From: a bacterium
GTDB lineage: Bacteria > Acidobacteriota > Thermoanaerobaculia > Thermoanaerobaculales > Sulfomarinibacteraceae
DNA length: 64,000 nucleotides
Reading direction: 5' to 3'
NCBI GenBank assembly: GCA_024229275.1
Contig: JAAESQ010000672.1
Location: 1-64,000, forward strand
This document shows, piece after piece, positions 19,101 to 24,356 of the stretch. How positions within the stretch are numbered: the stretch's first letter is position 1; every line of letters begins with the position of its first letter. The position numbers and the translations under genes were made by a program. Below the pieces are notes generated by a model. That model searched no databases and was not told the DNA's origin. It worked only from the letters and a program-made list of their open reading frames with translations.

Positions 19101-20071
19101 CTCCCTACGCTTTCATCGATCGCATCACCAGAGTGCAGGGCGAACCGTGGAATATGATCCCAGGCGGCGTGGCGGAGGCGCAGTACGAGATCCCACCAGA
19201 TGCGTGGTACTTCGGCGCCAACCGTCAAGCCGACATGCCTTTCGCCGTGCTGCTCGAAGTTGCCCTCCAGCCGTGCGGTTGGCTCGCGGCATATGTCGGT
19301 TCGGCACTGACGAGCGACACCGATCTCAGCTTCCGCAACCTCGGTGGTGATGCCGTGCAATACCTTCGGGTCCTGCTCGACACCGGTTTGTTGACCACCA
19401 CCGCGAAGCTCACGAGCGTGTCGAACTCGGCCGGCATGATCATCCAGAACTACGATATGGAGATTCAGTGTTCAACCGGAACCGTCTACAGAGGCAAGAC
19501 CAGCTTTGGTTTCTTCTCGAAGGAGGCTCTTGCTCAGCAGGTTGGCGTTCAGGGCGCGCAACGCTACCAACCGAGCAGTGACGAGATCGAACGTGGGAGA
19601 AGCTCCGACTACCCGATAAGCGCACCGTTTCCCGAGCAACAACTGCGCATGATCGAGAGCATTGAACTGTTCGTTTCAGATGGCGGACCCAATGGGCTGG
19701 GCTTCATCCGTGGCATCAAGAAAGTCGATCCGGACGAGTGGTTCTTTAAGGCACATTTTCACCAGGATCCCGTCATGCCGGGTTCGCTCGGTCTTGAAGC
19801 ATTCAATCAACTGCTCAAAGTCGCTGCGTGCGATCGCTGGGGGACTGCCACTGACACCGAGATGACGACCGTTGCCGTAGGAGAGGGCCACACGTGGGCC
19901 TATCGGGGCCAAGTAGTTCCATCCAACGGGAAGGTGACCGTGGAGGCAACCGTTACGTCGATAGACGACAAACGGCGAATGATTCGTGCCGATGGTTTCT
20001 TGGTCGTCGACGGCAAGGTGATCTACAAGATGACGGACTTCACACTCGAGATGCGCGTGGTCGGCAGATGA
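13112..20071 (+). CDS. pfaC: PfaC-like multidomain synthase: KS-CLF-AT-4x hot-dog dehydratase
   Basis: About 2319 residues; the ATG lies one base after the pfaA stop codon. Domains: active ketosynthase (Cys in DAACASS near residue 193; ECHATG); a second KS fold in which the active-site segment reads ISSEETSG, so the Cys is replaced and it is a chain-length factor; an acyltransferase (~1070-1370; FVFPGSGNQY, GYSLGE near 1163); an Ala/Glu-rich helical linker; then four FabA-like hot-dog folds (~1551-2317). Folds two and four carry the catalytic pattern HFVDDKVMPG and HFHQDPVMPG, while one and three lack it, consistent with two pseudo-dimeric dehydratase units. The fused AT and the two DH units resemble myxobacterial Pfa3, but no terminal acylglycerol-phosphate acyltransferase is present. 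Confidence 0.9.
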   Translation: MSGHRSVAIVGIGGVFPEAPDPQTLWRNILSRTSAAREVPSGRWELSPEDAYDPHPAMPDKVSSKRACFVDPSSFSIDTTQLNLSTELLDELDPLFHLLLYAGQQAFEDAGADGWDRRRIGAIVGNLVLPTDASAALAHETLGRTFEEIVRPDRPLQVHQTHPLNRYVAGLPAGILSKALELGGGCHTLDAACASSLYALKLAIDELTSHRADAMLAGGVSRPSSLYTQMGFSQLTAVSPSGTPSPFDVDGDGLVVGEGAGVFVLKRTEDAVRDGDHIYGVIRGIGLSNDVGGRLLAPTSEGQLRAMRAAYRQAGWNPTDVDLVECHATGIPMGDSVEIESLKALWLCEDGTNKQSAYPWKPGQCVIGSVKSNVGHLLTAAASAALTKVLFALKEETLPPAANFTRAHEGLGLDESPFRVLKAGEVWAKRDDATPRRAAISAFGFGGINAHALVEEWQVPGSKQIAVEVVPATAADVAIVGLDAHFGHWKGLKAFQERVLGGRSDEDYSEAGRCWGVERSAWFSEEGPSDQTLSGRRINSLYVPLDRFRIPPKELKEMLPQQLLMLEVASGAWHDAQLDDESDNSAGVFIGLGFDLNATNFHLRWTMPNNVRRWSHDLCSDELADWTFALREAAGPPLTANRTMGALGSVVASRIARELRLGGPSFTISSEETSGIHALRVAVQALTDGDIDVALAGAVDLAGDIRAVLSSHVSRPFSASGTARPFDVSADGTSLGEGAAALVLKRLEDALADGDRVYGVIKGIGSASGGAAEAPCPDAETSMKAMERAYSQARIDPATIGYIVTNGSGCPTEDAAEAEALAAFFRFDDGQTCALGSAKSDVGHAGAASGLASVVKACLSLYQEIIPPLRGFENPRSEFLVGDCSFFMPSSPRFWLHDSGNGPRRAAAHTFSIDGNCAHVVLEGLESEHQSKRILPATAASIEHSKRRPLGAPNEALFVVSGDTHPQLIDGLTELAEFAGIDSHSSHDAVGNLARRWWRRRGADVGHDLAVALIARNTTELIEQANFARESISRSPNDRISGADPKPFARDRVFYSAKPFGRSTDPSGQLAFVFPGSGNQYADMGRDLFVRWPETLRQQQAENLRLAGQFRPDRFWNHDAWTEETLNETLADHNAMILGQVALGTAVSQLMQSFGVSPDAVIGYSLGETAGLFSLRAWTNRDEMLQRIESSTLFTDELAGDFNAARRTWNLPPNEIVDWVLGVIDRPISVLKRALKDRKRAYALIANTPHESVVGGARGVVKDLVNELKCEFIPVKGVTAAHCEIVKAVERPYRDLHVFEVTPPEGVEFYSGAWARPYQVTSDSAADAILAHALHGVDYCKTIEAAYKRGVRIFLELGPGASCSRMISRILDDRPHVARSVCMSDRDATSLILRGLGQLVAERVEVDLDSLYSDHEPLESCDQTNASPTLSVPIGGDPFCVPKPPAPAQTTSAESVPNKVASAKLPDLPTVDPTSVASDTMALVNQIAQTEMARADAHEAFLKASAEIEKAMLEAVAIQKSMLGVPGADLSDSSLRMTEVQSTASSVFLTREQCMEFAVGRVGNVFGPEFAEVDTYPTRVRLPDDPLMLVHRVIAIEGEPKSLGSGRIVTEHDVAPDVWHLDGGSAPTCIAVEAGQADLMLSGYLGIDFKGRGLAVYRLLDADITFHRHLPVPGETIRYDIRIEEFFVHNGTWFFRFQYDGMVAGQPLMTMRNGCAGFFTEEELAAGRGIVETKLDTAPTAGKRPDDWEDLVSMAVEAYDEEQLDALRSGDLAACFGPQFDGLTLGPNQRLPGGDMTLVHRVIELDPSGGRFGLGCIRAEADIRPDDWFLTCHFVDDKVMPGTLMFECCMHTMRVFLLRMGWITEDESGAYEPISGVKSRLKCRGQVLDTTAVVTYEVAIKELGYGPEPYAIADAKMFADGRHIVGIEDMSIRFTGLSREQLTALWSSRESGSVEPKPAIYDRDSILAFAVGKPSEAFGDRYEVFDNDRVIARLPGPPYAFIDRITRVQGEPWNMIPGGVAEAQYEIPPDAWYFGANRQADMPFAVLLEVALQPCGWLAAYVGSALTSDTDLSFRNLGGDAVQYLRVLLDTGLLTTTAKLTSVSNSAGMIIQNYDMEIQCSTGTVYRGKTSFGFFSKEALAQQVGVQGAQRYQPSSDEIERGRSSDYPISAPFPEQQLRMIESIELFVSDGGPNGLGFIRGIKKVDPDEWFFKAHFHQDPVMPGSLGLEAFNQLLKVAACDRWGTATDTEMTTVAVGEGHTWAYRGQVVPSNGKVTVEATVTSIDDKRRMIRADGFLVVDGKVIYKMTDFTLEMRVVGR

Positions 20072-21117
20072 AGTATTCGAAGGTCTTCATCGAAGCTATC
20101 GCCTATGAACTCGCTCCGGTCGTCGTGAGTTCGGAGGAACTCGAGGAGCGTCTCGAGCCCCTCTACCAAGAACTACACATGTCGGGGGGGCAACTCGAGG
20201 CTCTGACCGGTATCGAGGAGCGCCGCTGGTGGCACGAGGGCTACGCCCTGTCGGATGGAGCGATTGCAGCGGCCGGCAAAGCGATCAACGCTTCTCGTGT
20301 GGGTGTCGATGAGATCGAGGCTGTAGTGTATACCGGCGTCGGTCGCGAGCATTTTGAGCCGGCAACAGCCTGCCGCGTGGCCGACGAGTTGGGTGTCGCT
20401 CCAACTGCTGTCATTCACGACATCAGCAATGCCTGCCTTGGGATGCTCAGCGGAATAGTCGATGTTGCCAACCGAATCGAGCTGGGCCAACTGCGCGCCG
20501 GCCTTGTTGTTTCGTGTGAAACAGCCAGAGACATTGTCGAGGAGGCCATCCGCTGCATGTTGGAAAGCCAGACAATGGAGCTTTTCGCTTCGTCAGTGGC
20601 GACATTGACGGGAGGTTCCGGCGCAGCGGCGATTTTGTTGACCGACGGATCGTTTGGCCCACCGATTTCGAAGAGAAAGAAACTCCTCGGCGGCTGCATT
20701 CAGGCCGCCCCGAAACACCATGGACTCTGCCGGTGGGGGATGACACCCAGAGGCCTCCGAACTTTCAAAGAAACGATGAGAACTGACGCGCCTTCGGTGA
20801 TGAAATATGGCGTTGAATTGGGCGTTCGAACATGGCTCGCGTTTCTCGACGAACTTGGTTGGACGCCTGACGATGTCGACAAAGTAATCTGCCACCAAGT
20901 CGGATCCTCGAATCAAACAGCGGTCCTCGAAGCGATGGACATTCCGCTCGAGAAGGACTTCGCGACGTACCCCTACCTCGGAAACATCGGTACTGTATCG
21001 CTGCCGCTTACAGCTGCTTTGGCCGACGAACGCGGCTTCCTTCGCCCTGGTGACCGCGTTGGTTTTCTCGGAATCGGTAGCGGACTCAACTGCATGATGC
21101 TGGGCGTGGAATGGTAA
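20068..21117 (+). CDS. OleA-like thiolase (FabH superfamily) coupled to the PUFA synthase
   Basis: A 349-residue thiolase-fold enzyme starting in a 4-base ATGA overlap with pfaC, so translationally coupled. The triad is visible: Cys in ISNACLGM, His in CHQVGSSN, Asn in YLGNIGTVSLP. The C-terminus GIGSGLNCMMLGVEW and the N-terminal segments (LTGIEERRWW, EPATACRV) resemble OleA, which joins two long acyl groups head to head, better than housekeeping FabH. No oleB, oleC or oleD lies nearby. I infer that it condenses or releases the chain made by the PfaD-A-C synthase, giving a long-chain ketone or keto acid; an ordinary KASIII priming role is the alternative. Confidence 0.8.
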   Translation: MKYSKVFIEAIAYELAPVVVSSEELEERLEPLYQELHMSGGQLEALTGIEERRWWHEGYALSDGAIAAAGKAINASRVGVDEIEAVVYTGVGREHFEPATACRVADELGVAPTAVIHDISNACLGMLSGIVDVANRIELGQLRAGLVVSCETARDIVEEAIRCMLESQTMELFASSVATLTGGSGAAAILLTDGSFGPPISKRKKLLGGCIQAAPKHHGLCRWGMTPRGLRTFKETMRTDAPSVMKYGVELGVRTWLAFLDELGWTPDDVDKVICHQVGSSNQTAVLEAMDIPLEKDFATYPYLGNIGTVSLPLTAALADERGFLRPGDRVGFLGIGSGLNCMMLGVEW

Positions 21118-21163
21118 AAGAACGGCTTCTCTTGTCGAAGCCGAGCTGATCCATCAACAGAAA

Positions 21164-21189
21164 GCGGGACACCCGAACGGGCGTCCCGC
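21164..21189. terminator. Hairpin between convergent operon ends
   Basis: GCGGGAC and GTCCCGC flank an inner CCCG-AA-CGGG, a stem of 11 pairs with one mismatch. It sits between the convergent stops of the OleA-like gene and the selenoprotein gene, so it could end both transcripts. There is no T-run; a smaller GGCTTC/GAAGCC hairpin precedes it. Confidence 0.5.
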
Positions 21190-21210
21190 GAATGATCACT
21201 CTGAAATGTC

Positions 21211-22548
21211 CTAGCTGTCGAGTAGCGTCAGGAGTTCACCTTCGAGCTTCTCCGCGTCCCCGTCATTCCAGCCGAGGTGGTGGTACATAACTCGACCCTG
21301 GCGATCAATGAGGAACGAGGTTGGAAAGCCCTCTACCCTGAATACCTGGCTGACGACGTCGGCCTCGTCTTCACCCGTTTCAACGCACGTGAATCCAAGT
21401 CCTTCTTGTTGGATGAACTCCATCGCCCTTTCAGTCTCTCGCCTAGACTCGATTGCGATGACCTCAAAGCCCTGATCTCGATACTTCTCCCAGAGTGACT
21501 GCAGTCGTGGCAACTCCACGAGGCAGCCACCTCAACCGGGGTTCCAGAACGCGATCATGATGACCTTATCTGCCATCGAGGAAAGGCTCACCATTTCGCC
21601 GGCATAGTTGGGAAGTGTGAAATCATCGACCTTCTTCGCGATCTGCTGTCGAGCCGTCGACAGATAAGCGTCAAATCCATCCACCCTACCGTTGATCCCG
21701 ATATACGCCTGCTCGAGATCATGCAGTGCGGTCTCGGAGTGTCCCATCACTGCATCGTGGACAAGAAGTTTGGCTGCGCGCTCAGGTCTTCCGAGCAGGA
21801 GTTCGGCCTGGCCCCAGTACCGGTTGATCGGTGTTTCCGGCACACCGACATAGTTCGTCGACGGCTCGATGGTCGCCGCATGTTCGAAAACCCGCTGCGC
21901 CTCTTCGAGTTGCCCGAGATGAGTCAAAGCTCCTCCCTGATAGGCAAGGGACCAAGCTCTGCGGCGATTGACCGCATGCTTGACTTCCCCATCGCTGAAG
22001 TCGTCCTCGGGGTAGTCGCCACGGAAGGTTTCTTCGGTTGCGAATAAAACCATCGCGGTTGAGTGTTCGAGCATCAACTGCCACGCGTCTGCTTTTGCCG
22101 CAGCTTCAACAATATCGAGATGATCGACGAATCGGAGTGTGCGGTGCGCTGCGATCTCTTCGGCAATCGAACGCAGATCTATTGGATTTCCCTCACTGGC
22201 GGCCAGTTCGTGGACCAGGAGGCCAACCTCGAAGCGTAGCTCGGGGTTTTGAATCTGACGCCAGACGTTCTCTGCGAATTCTCGCGTTCCCCCGAGATCA
22301 TCGAGCTTGTGCCGGCGAAAGTAGATCGCGTCACGCAAGGCGCTCACACCCTCAGAGTAATCGGGATATTCGCCCACAAAACTCTCGAGGATCAGCAACT
22401 GCTCAGCAGGATCTTCGAGCGGAGCCAGCGTCTCGCGCATGTTCTTGTATGCGGTCTCAACTGGCAATGGGGTAACGCCCTCCGGGGTGCAGTGAGTTGT
22501 TGCTAGAACTCCGAATACTAGCGCTATCAAGGGGCCGCGAATATGCAT
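21211..22548 (-). CDS. Exported TlpA/thioredoxin-fold selenoprotein (UGA = Sec) with helical N-terminal domain
   Basis: The track shows two ORFs (21532-22581 and 21211-21519), but they lie in one frame separated only by a TGA at 21532-21534. Read through, the protein is ~445 residues: signal peptide (MHIRGPLIALVFGVLATT), a ~280-residue helical, TPR-like region, then a TlpA-type redoxin domain. The TGA falls exactly where the first cysteine of CxxC belongs (FWNPG-U-GGC, Sec339/Cys342), and the domain continues with a normal thioredoxin fold including the cis-Pro GFPTSFLID. A long hairpin starts on the next base (see the SECIS feature). The ATG at 22548 follows AGGGAAGG. Likely a periplasmic thiol/selenol oxidoreductase; its partner is unknown. 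A nonsense mutation or base error is the alternative. Confidence 0.8.
21494..21531 (-). promoter_or_regulatory. Bacterial SECIS-like hairpin immediately after the UGA
   Basis: Starting at the base after UGA, nine nucleotides pair with nine others (two G-U pairs). A 1x2 internal loop follows, then a perfect six-pair stem TCGTGG/CCACGA with a five-base loop AGTTG. The loop begins 16 nucleotides after UGA and has G as its second base, which meets the published bacterial SECIS criteria (small apical loop, ~16-37 nt from UGA, early G in the loop), as in E. coli fdhF. Confidence 0.75.
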
Positions 22549-22677
22549 CACACCTTCCCTCCCGGACAATTCATCGTCCACCTAGATATGACACCGGCAG
22601 GCGGCAAAACGTTGCCAAATTCTTTTGCGGGCTCGATGGTTTCTGCGCTCTGATGCCTAAGAATTTCGCAGGGTCTC

Positions 22678-22719
22678 TTGACCGAGGTCAAGGTGGCGAG
22701 GTGTCTGTGCACATACGAT
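22678..22719 (+). promoter_or_regulatory. FNR-family class II promoter for the octaheme cytochrome gene
   Basis: TTGACCGAGGTCAA (22678-22691) is a perfect inverted repeat with the TTGAY-N4-RTCAA layout of FNR/DNR/HcpR-type regulators. A TACGAT -10 box sits at 22714-22719. With transcription starting seven bases later (22726), the palindrome is centred exactly at -41.5, the classic class II activation position. Confidence 0.6.
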
Positions 22720-22760
22720 AGGGGATGGAAGAAGGCTCTAGTCGTAGGGAGGGCAGGTTG

Positions 22761-23987
22761 ATGTTGAGACATACACATATCTTTGTAATAGTGCCGGTCC
22801 TAGTACTCATGGCCGGGGCGGCGTTTGCGGTGGAGTCCGAGTGTGAGGATTGCCACGCCAAGCTGACTCCGATGATCGTCAAAGATTTCAACCGAGGAGT
22901 CATGTCCGAATCCATGGGCTGCGCCGACTGTCATGGCGAGGGTCATACAGGGATGGAAGACGCCGACAAGGCGGAGTTGCCCACGATTGCAACCTGCCAG
23001 GCGTGCCACGAAGACCAAGCGCAGCGCTACATTGCTGGTAAGCACGCCAAGGGCTCGTTGGCGGTGCACGCTCTGCCGTTCTCGCATGGCCAGCCCGATG
23101 CCTTCATCGCGGGTCAACGCGGTTGTGGTGGATGCCACACCATGGGTCTTGCCACACAGGAGGATCGAAAGACTCCCTCTAGGGAGTATTACAAGTACGG
23201 CATGGACTGCCAGAACTGCCATACGCGACATGCCTTTTCGGTCGCGGAGGCCCGTGAGCCTGAGGCCTGTCAGACCTGCCACCAGGGCTTCGACCACCCG
23301 CAATGGGAAATGTGGTCGACTTCCAAGCATGGTGTGGCCTACCTCCTGGATCGCGAGGCAAAACGTGGTCCGACATGCCAGACCTGTCACATGCCGGATG
23401 GTGACCACTTCGTGCGCACGCCTTGGGGCTTCCTTGGCGTTCGGCTTCCAGAAGACGACGAGGAGTGGATGGGCTATCGCACCACAATTCTCATGGGGCT
23501 TGGCGTGCTTGACGCCGAAGGACAGCCGACGCCGCTGCTCGAGATCGTCAAGATCGGCGATCTCGCACGCCTCGATGCCGAGACTTTCAATGCAGAGCGT
23601 AAGCGCATCACCGACACTTGTGGACAATGCCATTCGAAGAGCTTCTGGGAAGCCAACATCAACGCTGCCGACGAAATGCTGAAAGAGGCCGACAAGATCT
23701 TTGCCGAAGCCATCAATATCGTTGCCGGCTTGCGAAAAGACGGCGTGATCAAGGTCAAGGAGGGCGAAGGTGTATATCCGCAGTTGCTTTCCTTCTACGA
23801 AGTCGATACCGCTGTAGAACAGCACCTCTACGACATATTCATGGATTACCGTATGAAAACCTTCCAGGGCGCTTTCCATATCAACCCTGACTACACGACC
23901 TGGTATGGCTACGCCAAGATGAAACAGGCGCTTGCCGAAATCAAAGAACTGGACCATCAGATGAGGGCGGCGGCCTCTGACGGCTGA
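22761..23987 (+). CDS. HAO-family octaheme cytochrome c
   Basis: About 408 residues after a start at 22761 (GGGAGGG upstream; the track start is 12 codons too early). A signal peptide (MLRHTHIFVIVPVLVLMAGAAFA) directs it to the periplasm. Eight CxxCH motifs are present: CEDCH, CADCH, CQACH, CGGCH, CQNCH, CQTCH twice and CGQCH. Their spacing and the C-terminal helix region (AFHINPDYTTWYGYAK) resemble the hydroxylamine oxidoreductase-type multiheme family. It is shorter than ammonia-oxidiser HAO (~550 residues), so a reductive role on nitrite, hydroxylamine or sulfite is as likely as oxidation; the catalytic-heme crosslink tyrosine cannot be judged by eye. The preceding FNR-like promoter supports anaerobic or nitrosative control. 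Confidence 0.8.
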   Translation: MLRHTHIFVIVPVLVLMAGAAFAVESECEDCHAKLTPMIVKDFNRGVMSESMGCADCHGEGHTGMEDADKAELPTIATCQACHEDQAQRYIAGKHAKGSLAVHALPFSHGQPDAFIAGQRGCGGCHTMGLATQEDRKTPSREYYKYGMDCQNCHTRHAFSVAEAREPEACQTCHQGFDHPQWEMWSTSKHGVAYLLDREAKRGPTCQTCHMPDGDHFVRTPWGFLGVRLPEDDEEWMGYRTTILMGLGVLDAEGQPTPLLEIVKIGDLARLDAETFNAERKRITDTCGQCHSKSFWEANINAADEMLKEADKIFAEAINIVAGLRKDGVIKVKEGEGVYPQLLSFYEVDTAVEQHLYDIFMDYRMKTFQGAFHINPDYTTWYGYAKMKQALAEIKELDHQMRAAASDG

Positions 23988-24058
23988 TCGTCAACGCTGT
24001 GTGAATTGACGCCGGGGGGCGTCGGCGAGGGGAGAGGTGCGAATCCGGGGCTGTGATT

Positions 24059-24105
24059 GTGGCTGTTGGCAGTCGAATGGGCTGCCGACGGCCACCTCTT
24101 TTTTT
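24059..24105 (+). terminator. Rho-independent terminator after the octaheme cytochrome gene
   Basis: GTGGCTGTTGGCAG pairs with CTGCCGACGGCCAC (14 continuous pairs, two G-U) around a nine-base loop, followed by CTCTTTTTTT. This cleanly separates the cytochrome transcript from the molybdoenzyme genes. Confidence 0.85.
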
Positions 24106-24135
24106 AGGGAGGGGGTGACAGCGGGAGGGTGCGTA

Positions 24136-24156
24136 GGCGCGCGACTTTCGCGCGCC
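24136..24156. other. GC-rich perfect hairpin
   Basis: GGCGCGCG-ACTTT-CGCGCGCC, an eight-pair perfect stem just downstream of the cytochrome terminator. It has no T-run and its function is unknown. Confidence 0.4.
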
Positions 24157-24321
24157 CCCAGCGCCAATGAACTTGGGAGAGGCGTTTGGTCGCTGTTCGC
24201 CTCGGGGGTTGCGGACAGAGGCAGAAGCAGATGGCAGATTCAGGGTCCAGAATGCACAAGTGTCCCCGGTCCCAGATTAGGCAATGCTGAAGACCCCGCA
24301 GTATTCAAGAAACGTCACAGC

Positions 24322-24327
24322 TATAAT
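24322..24327 (+). promoter_or_regulatory. -10 box for the molybdoenzyme operon
   Basis: A consensus TATAAT, with no recognisable -35 at 16-18 bases, suggesting activator dependence. A transcript start near 24334 would exclude the GTG at 24333 and favours the TTG start at 24357. Confidence 0.4.
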
Positions 24328-24356
24328 TCCCTGTGCGAGGGATCGCTGGGGGGATA

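Larger units (their letters stand above)
23988..24356. other. Intergenic region between cytochrome and molybdoenzyme genes
   Basis: About 370 bases. It holds a strong intrinsic terminator (24059-24105), a GC hairpin at 24136-24156 and a -10 box at 24322 for the downstream gene. The overlapping ORF 24037-24501 has no family resemblance and is discounted. Confidence 0.6.

Noticed and set aside
20068-21117. Full olefin (OleABCD) pathway
   Set aside because: Only the OleA-like thiolase is found; none of the other genes in the window encodes an OleB, OleC or OleD homologue.
21532-21534. TGA read as a simple nonsense mutation
   Set aside because: Its position on the CxxC cysteine, the intact fold afterwards and the SECIS-like hairpin starting on the next base make recoding the better explanation, though resequencing is still needed.
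22800-23957. 385-aa ORF on the minus strand
   Set aside because: It is an antisense shadow of the octaheme cytochrome gene, whose eight heme motifs and signal peptide prove the plus-strand frame.
24037-24060. GGTGCGAATCCGGGGCTG resembles the L5 region of a cobalamin riboswitch
   Set aside because: The CCCGC-ACTGT and GCCACTG/GGAGACC elements are missing, and the region lies in the 3' end of the cytochrome transcript before a plain terminator.
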